Shown here: positions 10,745 through 21,214 of the stretch, in pieces
Layout of the letters: each line of letters opens with the position of its first letter
How positions within the stretch are numbered: position 1 is the first letter of the stretch
Program-made: the position numbers and the translations under genes
Origin: Trichobilharzia szidati
Lineage: Eukaryota > Platyhelminthes > Trematoda > Strigeidida > Schistosomatidae
Length of the DNA: 64,000 bases
Assembly (NCBI GenBank): GCA_944472155.2
Contig: OX235271.1
Location: forward strand, 100,577,256 to 100,641,255
Direction of reading: 5' to 3'
Notes under the pieces: model-generated
The model's input: only the letters and a program-made list of their open reading frames with translations
What the model was told of the DNA's origin: nothing
The model's database searches: none

Positions 10745-10820
10745 TTTGTTAGGGTTAGTTTTGTTTTTACGAGTTGATCACGGATTGATAACAGTTAGAG
10801 AACCATTGATGTCAATACGT
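10745..10820 (-). mobile_element. SINE C tail fragment
   Basis: Contains 'gagttgatcacggattgata' followed by 'cagttagagaaccattga', the same tail seen at 7979-8012. No head or ribozyme core is present. Confidence 0.5.
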
Positions 10821-11252
10821 GATCAACACCTAAAAAGTTGTCTTTGCTAAAGCGTAAATTCACATATTCAAGTATACAGTTAAACACAGGCATAGTGTTA
10901 TAAGAATAGAGTAGCCAGATGGCCTATACAAACCAATTCCCATAGACAACAAAAATAATCACACACACACACAAACACGTATGCATAACACACACACTCA
11001 CTCTCACCCATTCATCCACTCACTCACTCACTAACACACCAATCTGACCTACCATCTATGACCTTGGCCCACTTCCACACTCGTCTCCCATTCGTCCATT
11101 CCAATCTCACCTTGACAACATTTACACCCATTTCAATTGGTCGAAATGTGGCTCGTCTTTTCGAGAAACAGCTGGGTTACTTTCACACTCAACACTGTCT
11201 CACACCGTCTCGTGTGGTCTTCGCAGATCTCTCTCTCGAAGTATACCGGTGA

Positions 11253-11567
<315 letters not shown>

Positions 11568-11642
11568 TTTAGTCAGTGAGTGAGGGAGTGAGTGAGTTGG
11601 AGGTGACCTAAGTTGAGTTTGGTCTGCACGAGAACGTCTCAC

Positions 11643-11658
11643 GGTCCTTTTTAGGACC
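11643..11658 (+). terminator. Histone mRNA 3' stem-loop (H4 copy 1)
   Basis: GGTCCTTTTTAGGACC is a 6-bp stem with a TTTT loop. It fits the replication-dependent histone 3' consensus GGYYYUNNUNARRRCC, which is bound by SLBP and used for non-polyadenylated 3' end formation. Confidence 0.92.
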
Positions 11659-11699
11659 ACTAGAATTTGATTTGTGCGTGTTATTTGTTAAACGGTTAT

Positions 11700-12779
11700 A
11701 ATTGGTGTTATTGGGGATGTGTTTTGCTGGTAGTACAATGTTATGGTGACGGGTTGTTGCGAATCGGCTAATTGTCGGTCACAGTACTTACTTTATGTAG
11801 ACAGATGTTAACTTGAGGGTGGTGGATGTAGTGCTGTTTTTACGCAATTTTGTATTAGTGATTGTGGAGAGGTTTTGTCGATTGATGGCACTATAGAACT
11901 GTTTTAGACTCTCTGTCTAACTATCTCAGCATAGTAGGACTATTACATCCAAACGAAAGAATGGGCCACTTGCGTGGTCATTATCGGATGTCGTGTATTT
12001 GAAGAAATGATTGTCTGTGTAGTAAAGAAGTCGGTAGTGAAGCATCCTGTCACCAGAATGCAGATGTCACCTCAATCCATTCATGTACCCAGTGCTTTTG
12101 ATATGCTCATGTTAAATATTTACCGTCCGTTCCCCTCTCAATCATCCTCTCACCAGAATCTCACTGATCTTTTCGATGCGTTGTCCAGGGTCTACTAACA
12201 AAACTGAGCGGTTAGGCATTAATGGTTACAATTACATCACAACTGGTCCTTAGTACCTCAGACACCGCTGGCTTGAGCTAGACTATAAAACAAGCAACAA
12301 AGGTTAATGAAGCAGGAATTGGTGAATTCGTGAAATTTCGGTAGAACTCGTGAGCTGAATACTCTACATACAGGGATGTATATACTGTTGAAATTACCTT
12401 GGGAGATATAAAACTGATAAGCAAATAGACGACATCGAATTAATCATGCGGGAAGACATGTTCCAAATATATCGGGGGAAAGCAAGTTGAGAGATTGGAA
12501 TCAAGATAAAATGCATCACTCCTCAGTTATATCACTTAGATAAACAACTAGTCACTAGTGTATATATCGAGAACTGCGAACAGAGTAATATCAATACTAA
12601 TAGTTGTAATAATAATGGCGAACTGATGGTACTGATAAAATGTAGTTTTAAATGAATCAATTTCAAGCATATTCCTGTTTCGATAGAGAACCTGTGGAAT
12701 AGAGTGATATCATTTTATACTGCAAATCTGGTCTTTCTTTCTCTATCGAAATTTACCAAGGGAACCAAATATATGAAAT
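11700..12779. other. H4 3' flank (type I), no gene
   Basis: Sequence shared with the 3' flanks of H4 copies 4 and 5 (about 43510-45050 and its mirror) but not with copies 2 and 3. Short open frames here have no recognisable content. Confidence 0.6.
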
Positions 12780-12787
12780 ATTCCTGT

Positions 12788-13779
12788 CTTTATATAACAA
12801 ATCTAGTAGTGCAGTATCTCTAAATAATCAAACTGGCGAGTTCTTCAGAACAACTATAGGAGTACGCCAAGGGTGCATTCTCTCACCAGTCCTCTTTAAT
12901 TTATTCCTCGAACATATTATGACACAAACCCTACATGACTTTACACCGACACTTAGCATAAACGGAAGACCAATTTCCAACCTCAGATTTGCTGATGATA
13001 TAGCCCTCATTGGGGAAAACATTGATCAAGTTCAGGACCTCACCTCTAGACTTGATGTTGCAACCAAATCTGTGGGCATGGAAATCAGCACAGAAAAAAG
13101 CAAAATACTCATTAACGGAGGAAACAACTCAGATAGATGTATCAGACTTGATGGACATGTATTAGAAGAGGTTGGAACTTTCAAATACCTTGGGTCTACC
13201 CTAACAAAAGATGGAAGGTCCACTAAGGAAATAAAAATTCGACTAAACCTAGCCTCTGCCACCATGTCCAAGTTAGGGAAAATATGGAAGAGCAACATCA
13301 GCGTCTCAGCAAAAATGAAACTCTACTCGTCACTGGTCCTCTCTGTATTCCTATATGGATGTGAGAGCTGGACCCTGAATGCAGAGACAGAAAGAAGAAT
13401 ACAAGCCCTCGAAAACAAAAGCTATAGAAGGATCCTAGGAATAAGTTACCTTGAAAGGAAAACTAATGAATATGTCTTACACCAGGTCCATAGACTGGCA
13501 GGAAAACAGGAACCACTCCTTTCAATCGTAAAGAAACGGAAACTACAATGGTTCGGCCACACGGTAAGACATGACACATTGTCCAAAACGATTCTACAAG
13601 GCACAGTAGGAGGAGCACGAAAGAGAGGTCGACCGAATAAGAGCTGGCTTGACAACATAAAAGAGTGGACTGAAATGCCCTTGGATACGCTACAGAAAAT
13701 AGCATTAAACCGAGAAGAATGGCGAAGACTGATAGCGCGAACTGTCATAGCACCCCCACGACGAAAGTCAAGGGACTGA
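12788..13779 (+). CDS. RTE-type reverse transcriptase, C-terminal part
   Basis: The frame is open from the truncation point to the natural stop just before the repeat tail. It keeps reverse transcriptase motif B (GVRQGCILSPVLFNLF, near 12862-12909) and motif C (LRFADDIALIG). It then has the RTE C-terminal landmarks FKYLGSTLTKDG, FLYGCESWTL, LQWFGHTVRHD and GARKRGRPNKSW. Motif A and the N-terminal endonuclease are missing. The intact frame and clean TSD suggest a fairly recent insertion. It could not retrotranspose by itself. An internal Met at 12919 could start translation, but there is no reason to expect a functional protein. Confidence 0.88.
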
Positions 13780-13790
13780 TGATGATGATG
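12788..13790 (+). mobile_element. 5'-truncated RTE-clade LINE with 8-bp target-site duplication
   Basis: The insert is bracketed by 'attcctgt' at 12780-12787 and 13791-13798. It ends in a short ATG/GATGATGATG repeat tail (13777-13790), typical of RTE elements. It interrupts a sequence that is continuous near 45000-45065 ('gaaatattcctgtttctttg'), which confirms the boundaries. The 5' end is truncated within the reverse transcriptase gene. Confidence 0.9.
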
Positions 13791-13798
13791 ATTCCTGT

Positions 13799-14760
13799 TT
13801 CTTTGTCTGCTGACAACAGAGAATGACTTGACAGCGTCGATGTCATGTCCACAAGATGTTTTGTTAATGAGGTTTTTGGTACTTTAAATACAGCATTTAT
13901 ATCCATCATGTGAGTAGAAAATCGAGCTTCTCTGCGACCTATATATTTGCTTCCAAAACACATCCAAATTGATATAGGCAGTTTGAAGTGTCAAGGATAT
14001 GTGACTGGTCTTTCAGATTGTTGAAGCACTAGCTTGATGGTGATAAGGAAGATAAGATTTGCATCATTCAGCTTCATCGAGCCTTCATTTGATAACTTCA
14101 TCCCGTTTGAATGGCAAATGGATATAGACAGATTTCTTCGGGACTGAGCTAGAATAATTACCCTCGCTGATAGCGCAATAGTGGTGGTTTTATAAGTCTG
14201 TAGATTTTTCAAAAATTATCACCTTACCAAGGTAACATCCCTAGCTGTCTACTCTTATACACAAGCAGTTATTTTTCCACAGACAAATAGATTTAACAGC
14301 AAGAGTCATACAACATTGCCGTAGGTTTCATTACTACAGCCCTCACAATGATGTTTGAAGCCATTCCACAAAGTGCTTCCTATTAAAAAGAATCTTATCG
14401 AGTAATGAGGTTCGAGAAATAGAGTCGACAAGACTGGAGTCAATTTTTAAATCACACTTTTTATGAAAATGCTGGTTAATTAACTTGAGAAAGTAAGTAA
14501 ATGTGCTGCTCACATTATCTTCAAATGCAGATATTCGTTTGAAATACGACTCACGAAAACCGTAATTCATAAGACTAAAATTGATCAACTCGGTGAGTTG
14601 AATGATTGTGCAGTCAACGTAATCAAAATGTAGTTACCAAGATTGTGAGAGATCGATCACAGTCTCATTTCTGTACAGATATATTCGGTTAAAAATGCTT
14701 GATGGCAAACACGAGAACAATGAAATCCATAGTCATCGATTATATCAGACATTAGTTGAC
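13799..14760 (-). pseudogene. PLE remnant: GIY-YIG fragment and unidentified ORF pieces
   Basis: On the minus strand, CFGSKYIGRREARFSTHMMD (about 13963-13900) is a GIY-YIG core. Upstream there are two further open pieces (13991-14212 and 14343-14588) whose identity is not recognised. Between 14600 and 14740 a C-terminal PLE-like run is followed by its 3' untranslated region. A related stretch occurs at 45060-45760 and its mirror at 54778-55478. The RTE insertion at 12788 lies at its 3' side. Confidence 0.55.
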
Positions 14761-15321
14761 GTCACACACGAATTTAATTACAAGTCGTCGCATTATACTC
14801 CAACATCAGATTATGATTTCTCTTATCCACCGTTGGGTGAGTAGACAGTTAACACTGAGTAAAAGTGAAATTCGAAACTCAACTCAGAGGGAATATACTG
14901 AATGACAATAGTGGATTTACACTATGCTTATCTCATCTCCGTTATTTCATTACAGTCCACTCATGAACACTGTGTTTCATCGGCGTTAATATAGGAGCAC
15001 AGATGAGCGTGTAACATCTTCACTACTCTGAAATCAGTGTAGAAATCTACCACGCTCACCACAAACAACAACATCCGAAACATCAGTAGTAGTATCAAGT
15101 CACTACTTCCATTTCACTCACACACTTGATGCGTCATAGAAAACATTTCCAACAAGCTACAGATATTAATCAACAACTACATTTCCTAACTCACTGATGA
15201 TGAGACGGCCAGAAAGGACCAACAACAAAGAAGTCTGACAACGAAACATTTTGCATTTTATTTACTCGAAAATACAAAAAGTCTTCATCATTAAGAAATA
15301 TCTGAATCAGTGAAATTTGAT

Positions 15322-15545
15322 TGAATGGAGGATTTCATCATGAGCTGACATCAGTTAGAGAACCACTGGAAAACCTGGAAATACAGGACAGCTATTTCCT
15401 CCCAGCTTGGGACTCGTCATCAGTACGCACCCACACCACTGGGTTTGAACCTGGGACCTTCTGGTTACAAGTCGAGCTCGTAGACCATTGAGCCCCTGGG
15501 ACACGATCCAGTGACCAGCCTATGAATTCTAACTTCTGCCAATTC
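15322..15545 (-). mobile_element. SINE family C with hammerhead module
   Basis: Paralogue of 5508-5735. The head on the minus strand has box B GGTTCAAACCC. The hammerhead segment has AUGACGA for the core, and stem II is weakened (GTCCC against GGGAG). It is more decayed than its partner in unit 1. Confidence 0.7.
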
Positions 15546-15726
15546 ACGACATAGCGTGACCATTTCGCAATGTCTTCCTCGATGAGTTACTACCTCTTCT
15601 TCAACCTGCTGTACCCTCCTGGCCACGGCTTACCACTAGAACCCCAGGTTAACTGCCCGAATAGAGCCAGTCGCTAGTGAGCATCAGATTAATTTTCAAG
15701 TATTGGTTTTGTAGGGATTTTGTTTT

Positions 15727-15835
15727 GATTGCATGGAGGATTTCATCATGAGCTGACATCAGTTAGAGAACCACTGGAAAACCTGGGAGTACTGGATGGC
15801 TGTTTCGTCCTAGTTTGGGACTCGTCAGTGGTAGG
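15727..15835 (-). ncRNA. SINE C hammerhead module (unit 2)
   Basis: Paralogue of 5926-6022. CUGACGA, GUCC..GGAC and GAAA are intact. The stem III return strand has changed (GCCAUCC), so stem III is broken. Confidence 0.55.
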
Positions 15836-15871
15836 CACATTTTCTGATTACTAGATTTCAGAAGACAAGTA

Positions 15872-15923
15872 GTTCAGCGAAGAGTCTCTTTTCGGCGAAT
15901 TCATTTTCATGGCTGTACAATCG
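15872..15923 (-). other. PLE terminal hammerhead-like motif (unit 2)
   Basis: Paralogue of 6060-6110. One change is visible (CGCCGAAAAG for CGTCGAAAAG); the pairing potential is unchanged. Confidence 0.45.
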
Positions 15924-16875
15924 CAAATATATATGGTTGTTTTGTATGTGTGTGTACATTAAATTTGTCAAACGAAAATACAATTAGTAAGTTCAGATGC
16001 ATTGGATGTTGATATAAGGGATTAGTAACAAAAGTGATGGGCTGTCACAAACGATTGTTAAAGAGGAGTTACGTAATAACATGAATAGTTTAATGAAAGG
16101 GTTGTACTCAGGGTGCACATGGAAACAAAATATACGGAATTACACAAGGGTTTTGAGTAGAAAAATAAGCATACAAACAAAAGTTAAGTCAAATCAAACA
16201 TACAAACAAACAAAGAAAAGTTAAGTCAAATCAACACAGTTGTTACCATGGCAGTAGAAGTGGTTGAATAATTTTCTTTTGTACTAGATTTCAAGTTTGT
16301 TCTTCTCCAGACCAATCAGCTCATTGAAGTCTTAATCCAACGACTATCAAGGACTAATATTTCACACCAACACCATTAGTCGACCACGTAAACTCATCCG
16401 TTCAGCATTAGACAGAATTATTTATTCATAATTCAGAATCAATTAATTCAGCTTGGGATACTCACAAATCCTCTAAGTCGTCATAATGTCTAAATATTTA
16501 TAGTTGGCTATCTAGTGTTCTTCGACTTATTGAAATGCCACTACTTCATCCTACCACTTCCCTCAATACATTTTCTTGAAGCGGCAACACTGAAACATCA
16601 CAATATATATAAAGAATTCAATTTCATTTTGGTGAGATTGAAATCTTCCACATATACACTAAATTGAAAATCTCTGTAGGATTTATTTCGATTGAGATGT
16701 CATATATGTGTAAACCAAGTTCACTTTCAACAGTTTGAAAACTTTTTTGGACATTGGGTATATGATATTCAACATTCTAAAAGTGTTTGTATTTCCCAAT
16801 GAATGAAAAACAAAACGATATTTTAATATATATGTAAAACTGGATCACTGTGGTAGTAAGCAATTCCATTTTCCA

Positions 16876-17662
16876 AGATGGGACACTCAAAAGATCCATT
16901 CACAGAAAACCGAAATGGAATGGACAACTCATCAGCTTTCATAGTTGGGTGCCTCTATATACAAAACGAAATCTAATCCTCTCACCGACTCACAGAATCC
17001 ACAACATTTGCAGTTCGGAAACTATAGAAGAGCAGCTGAAGACCCTGAAAAGAATCCTCCTTGAAAACGGTTACCCGGAACGTTTCATTACAAAAGCTAT
17101 GAAGCCCAAAACACAAAAACCGTCCATGCTTACTGCTCCCAAGAAACTTCTCTATTTGAATCTACAATTCAACGGAGATTCTTGAGCAGAAATACTGAGA
17201 AACCGCCTGTGCCGTTCACTGAAGAAAACCTTCTTCGCAGCTGAACTCAGACTAACTTTCTCTACGAAATCAATGATTCGCACGGACGTGAAGGATAAGC
17301 TTACACTGGAGGCCTCATCAATGTGCATCTCCCAATTCACCTGCTCATGTGGAGCTAGGTATGTCGGCCGTACCCAGTGTTTGCTATCCAAACGAATCAG
17401 CGAACACTTACCTTCATGGTTTTATAAAGGAGAAAGACGATCCCCCCGCCACAGCTCTATCCTAGAACACTTGATCGAATCCGGACACCAAGCAAACCCA
17501 CAAAACAACTTCTCAGTTATCTACACAATACGTGAGAATCTTGCCAAAAGAGTACGAATTAAACTTCTTCAAACTGCAGAAGCAGTGGCAATTCACATAT
17601 TGAATCCTGAACTCTGCATACAAAAGAAGTTTGTTCAGTCACTAAATCTACAATGGTCCTGA
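16876..17662 (+). pseudogene. PLE polyprotein, RT end, linker and GIY-YIG endonuclease
   Basis: A single frame starts at DGTLKRSIHRKPKWNGQ, which overlaps the end of the RT fragment at 3539. It passes through the PLE linker (EEQLKTLKRILLENGYPERF) and reaches the endonuclease, ISQFTCSCGARYVGRTQCLL followed by SKRISEH. The last lies at about 17328-17410, with YVG as YIG and the conserved Arg and EH. It ends at LNLQWS. The only defect is one in-frame TGA at 17183-17185, just after LQFNGD. The 5' truncation removes the catalytic RT motifs. Confidence 0.88.
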
Positions 17663-18031
17663 TCTATCTTAACACCAAATACGTAATTTTGTCTTACCTC
17701 TTTCTTCTTTGTTTGTCTGTTTCTTAATTGCAATAGTTTTACCCCCCACCCTCTATTAAATCTCTACCCTCATGACGACTGTTGCTAACTCCATTTTCGT
17801 TTATTTTTAAGTGAATTCTACTCAGATTATTAACTTGACTCTCATTGATTTTTCATTGAACCCTATCAATTAGATTACGTCACCCAACCTACTTTTGTAA
17901 CTTTATTTTAGTTTCTAACCGATTAACGCCTTCTAAATTACGTAATTTGTTGTCAAAAATTAACAATTGCCTTAACACATCTTTGGAAATACTCCTTTTG
18001 TTGCCAACAAAAATTACTATAAATTTGCGGT

Positions 18032-18082
18032 TTGTACAGCTTGAGAATGATATCGCCGAAAAGAGTAACTCTTTGCTGAACG
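18032..18082 (+). other. Hammerhead-like motif at PLE 3' terminus
   Basis: TGTACAGC, then TTGAGAATGATATCGCC, GAAA, stem III AAGAG-TAA-CTCTT, a UUU triplet and GCTGAAC. CAGC pairs with GCUG as stem I. The element ends about 13 nt further on, so the motif sits at the very 3' end. Confidence 0.5.
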
Positions 18083-18386
18083 CCTTTTCTTTTCTAATTC
18101 CATTTTAGTTTTTTTTATTAGATACATCACACAGTGAAACAGGATTATTTACTGGATGACGTTTCGAACACAATTTATTGTTCATATTTATATCATTTAT
18201 AATCACACGACTTCGAAACTCGAGTTTTATAGTTTTCTTTGTTCTCTCCTATTTGTCGTAGGGTAGTAGAATTTTCCAGTTGTCTGGCTGGACAGGTGTT
18301 CAATCATTCCTATTACACATGTTTGCACTTCATTCGACAGACAGCGCTTCCGTTATCAATCTCTCCTTCAACCCTGTCACATAAGA

Positions 18387-18680
18387 TTTTAAAACTGTTA
18401 TCTTATCCCGTCCTATTATATGATTGTGTGTAATTGCATGTAGTGAGTGGTATAGCTGAACTATTCTCCACCAGATTTCTTATCTTATTCAAGTCAACCA
18501 ATCTAGATTTTGCTCGGTTTTTATGCTCCACTGGTCTGAATGACCCAGTCCTACTACTTTGACCTATGTATTTGACCTCACATTCATTCCAGTAGGGTAT
18601 TAAATAAACTAAATTGTTTTGTTTATTTAAAGGCTCCACAGGATCCTTTAATAAATCAGACCTGATCCTTTAAAATTAAA
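18387..18680 (-). pseudogene. PLE GIY-YIG endonuclease fragment (unit 2)
   Basis: Better-preserved paralogue of 7337-7600. On the minus strand it reads EPLNKQNNLVYLIPYW, CEVKYIGQSSR, FRPVEHKNRAK. LVY and KYIGQ are the GIY and YIG motifs, and EHK follows. It stops after SYNRTG. Only the N-terminal half of the nuclease domain remains, and no RT precedes it. Confidence 0.72.
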
Positions 18681-18932
18681 CAGGTCAGACAATTTGGAAA
18701 ACGTGAATAATCACACACAAACAGGACCATATGAATAAATCAATGAGAAATCAATAGACACAGTTATGAATAAGGTTAAGAAATCCACAGTGGACAGAAT
18801 TATTTATAATAATGCTTCACTGTGTGATACAGCCAATAAACAAACTAATAGTGAAAAACCATATTTTTACATTCAATGGGAAATACAAAATCTATTAGAA
18901 TAATCATTAAAGTGTCACTCCACATAAGTTTT

Positions 18933-19115
18933 GCGTCGGTTGCTCATCGGTTATGACTCTCGCCAACCATGCACATGGTCTGGGGTTCGACCCCCTGCCA
19001 TCGCACACCCGATATAAATGGTCGGCCTGTAAAATTCGGGCTACCGATATCACATGCTGAAAATTCCATACCTGTACCAAAATATACGGTGTGGAATCAA
19101 GATGTAATCAAAAGA
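18933..19115 (+). mobile_element. SINE family A
   Basis: tRNA-like head GCGTCGG..box B GGTTCGACCCCC, the family A body and an A-rich end. The paralogous site near 7866-7872 is empty. The head has more substitutions than the copies at 4941 and 20967. Confidence 0.82.
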
Positions 19116-19238
19116 TTTTTTAAATAACTTGATGTAGTTCAGTCGTACAATGAACACTAAGCCGATGATTTCACAACTATACAACATTTAATTAATCATC
19201 CCCATTGAGACATAAAAAGAAGGAATTCAGTAAAGAAA

Positions 19239-19685
19239 ATTCTATTTCACAGGTTCTCATCAGCTGCAGACTACCTGAAATTACAATGGTTATATAAATG
19301 ATAATAACATATTCTAATGTTTGATTAGTAGTAGAGAAGAGATAAAATTGACGCATCCAAAAAAGAATGAAAGCATTACAATTTTTAGTTTAAGTTATCA
19401 TCATCAATTTATACACTTTCAGAGTTGAAAAGAGGGGGGAGGGGTAAGACAGAAAACAGAAAAATTGATTAACAGAAACAGTGTTAGCTTGTAGCTTCAC
19501 CTGGCAACTCCAAAAAAAAAGCATTTACAGTTTATAAGATTGAGATTTGCTCAGTGAGTTGAGATCACTGAATTAGATGACTCATCAAAATCAAAATTCA
19601 GTTACCAAGGGAGTGAGAGGTTAATCACACTCTCTTTCTGTATGCATAAGTCTGGTTTAAATCGTTTGATTGCGATCGCTTCGGC
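19239..19685 (-). repeat. Inverted repeat, left arm (PLE 3' end)
   Basis: Pairs with 20584-21214 at near identity once the SINE at 20967-21154 is removed. It holds the last 29 codons of a PLE endonuclease on the minus strand, plus its 3' untranslated region. Confidence 0.9.
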
Positions 19686-19972
19686 AAATCTTAGTAAATT
19701 TGCTGTGTCGGTATCAACAATATGTCTGGTAATTGCACTCTGAGAATATTTGCTTCCTTTCTGGCATAGGTTTCTTGGAATATGTTCAGAAAACCGGATA
19801 GAAGCCCTTCTTTCTGTCCTTCCAATGTACTTACTCCCGCAAGTGCACGTAAATTCATAAACGCAGTTGGAGGTGACATCAGCAGGGTATTTATCCAGTT
19901 TTGAGTAGATCATGGAAGGAGTGGTGTTGTATACTGTTATGAGTTTTGCTGCCGGGAAGCTTCTATTTATTG
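19602..19972 (-). pseudogene. PLE GIY-YIG endonuclease (C-terminal part)
   Basis: The minus-strand frame reads NRSFPAAKLITVYNTTPSMI, then NCVYEFTCTCGSKYIGRTERR and RFSEHIP. CVY and KYIG are the GIY and YIG motifs. The second half has AITRHIVDT. It ends in DLCIQKESVINLSLPW, the shared C-terminus of several PLE copies here. The middle is shortened relative to 17273-17662. The frame is continuous, but the upstream linker is separated from it by the insert at 19973-20355. Confidence 0.82.
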
Positions 19973-20355
19973 ATAATTTAATAATTCCCATTGTAGCATT
20001 AAGAACGCAATATTCAGCGAAGAGACTCTTTTCAACGAATTTATTATCAAGCTGTACAATCGTATATATATGGTTTTTTTTAAAAATTTTTATCCGGTGA
20101 GGGAATTAGGTCAAGGGTGTGAATACATGAAATAATAGTAGTATGAAATGCAATTAAAATATTTGTGATTATAATCATAGTTTAAGGTCAAGTGGCACAA
20201 TAATTAATGTCGTATATAGAATAATACATAAGGTGTATCGATTTTGGAAAAGGGTACATAATTATAAGATTAGTAGACGAATATAAAATGTTACATAACA
20301 TGGTATGAAATTTGATAAGACAGAATTCTGTCTTATCTTCGCTGAGTATTGTGTT
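19973..20355 (-). mobile_element. Short PLE terminal-repeat insertion with 10-bp TSD
   Basis: A 383-bp insert splits a PLE linker between two copies of 'ctatttattg' (19963-19972 and 20356-20365). It resembles the PLE 3' region at 33700-34135 and 42410-42660. It carries the hammerhead-like motif (20012-20063) and short inverted ends (agaacgcaatattcagcgaag near 20003 against its complement near 20336-20356). It has no coding region. Confidence 0.82.
20012..20063 (-). other. Hammerhead-like motif in PLE terminal repeat
   Basis: Minus strand TGTACAGC..TTCGTTGAAAAGAGTCTCTTC-GCTGAA. It has the same CAGC/GCUG pairing, GAAA, stem III and UUC triplet as the other copies. Confidence 0.45.
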
Positions 20356-20365
20356 CTATTTATTG

Positions 20366-20583
20366 CTCCTTTCAGTCTTCTGTCAATCTTTTGTGAAACT
20401 GTATCTCCTTTGAATGGGAGACAAATAAACACTTTTTTCTTTTCTACAGTTGGATGCTTTTCTTTCTTATCTTTTTCTCTGCTATACTTCTGTATAAATC
20501 CTTTAGGGTATCCGTTTTCCCTCAGGCATTTCTCGACAAAATCTAGTTCTTCTTCGACCTTGTTTGGCGAACATAGCTTCCTG
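20366..20583 (-). pseudogene. PLE linker fragment (between RT and endonuclease)
   Basis: The minus strand reads ARKLCSPNKVEEELDFVEKC, LRENGYPKGFIQKY and then KKKVFICLPFKGDTVSQKID, RRLKGAINR. It continues into 19972-19602 once the 383-bp insert is removed. Its upstream side is not RT but an inverted copy of the element's own 3' end, starting at 20584. Confidence 0.78.
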
Positions 20584-21214
20584 GCCGAAGCGATCGCAAT
20601 CAAACGATTTAAACCAGACTTATGCATACAGAAAGAGAGTGTGATTAACCTCTCACTCCCTTGGTAACTGAATTTTGATTTTGATGAGTCATCTAATTCA
20701 GTGATCTCAACTCACTGAGCAAATCTCAATCTTATAAACTGTAAATGCTTTTTTTTTTGGAGTTGCCAGGTGAAGCTACAAGCTAACACTGTTTCTGTTA
20801 ATCAATTTTTCTGTTTTCTGTCTTACCCCTCCCCCCTCTTTTCAACTCTGAAAGTGTATAAATTGATGATGATAACTTAAACTAAAAATTGTAATGCTTT
20901 CATTCTTTTTTGGATGCGTCAATTTTATCTCTTCTCTACTACTAATCAAACATTAGAATATGTTATGTGCGTCGGTGGCACAGTGGTTAGGACTCTCGCC
21001 GACCATGCACATGGTCCGGGGTTCGATCCCCTGCCGGCGCACACCCGATATCTATGGTCGGCCTGCAAAATTTGGGCTACCGATATCCATGCTGAAAATT
21101 CCATACTTGTACTGAAAATACAGTGTGGAATCAAGCTGTAAATCAAAAAAAAAATTTATATAACCATTGTAATTTCAGGTAGTCTGCAGCTGATGAGAAC
21201 CTATGAAATAGAAT
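20584..21214 (+). repeat. Inverted repeat, right arm (PLE 3' end, SINE inside)
   Basis: Inverted copy of 19239-19685. It includes a plus-strand copy of the codons AIAIKRFKPDLCIQKE and the 3' untranslated region, interrupted by a SINE A. Without the SINE its length matches the left arm within a few bases. Confidence 0.9.
20967..21154 (+). mobile_element. SINE family A inside inverted repeat arm
   Basis: Almost identical to the copy at 4941-5122: cloverleaf-like head with a 7-bp acceptor stem, box B GGTTCGATCCCC, body and A10 tail. The left arm lacks it, so it inserted after the inverted repeat formed. Confidence 0.88.

Larger units (their letters stand above)
16873..18095 (+). mobile_element. 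5'-truncated PLE with 11-bp target-site duplication
   Basis: Bounded by 'aattccatttt' at 16862-16872 and 18096-18106. The paralogous site in unit 1 (7039-7049) has one copy and no insert. The element contains the end of the reverse transcriptase, the linker and the GIY-YIG endonuclease, then a 430-bp 3' untranslated region that ends a few bases after a hammerhead-like motif (18032-18082). This defines the true 3' terminus of this PLE lineage. Confidence 0.92.
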
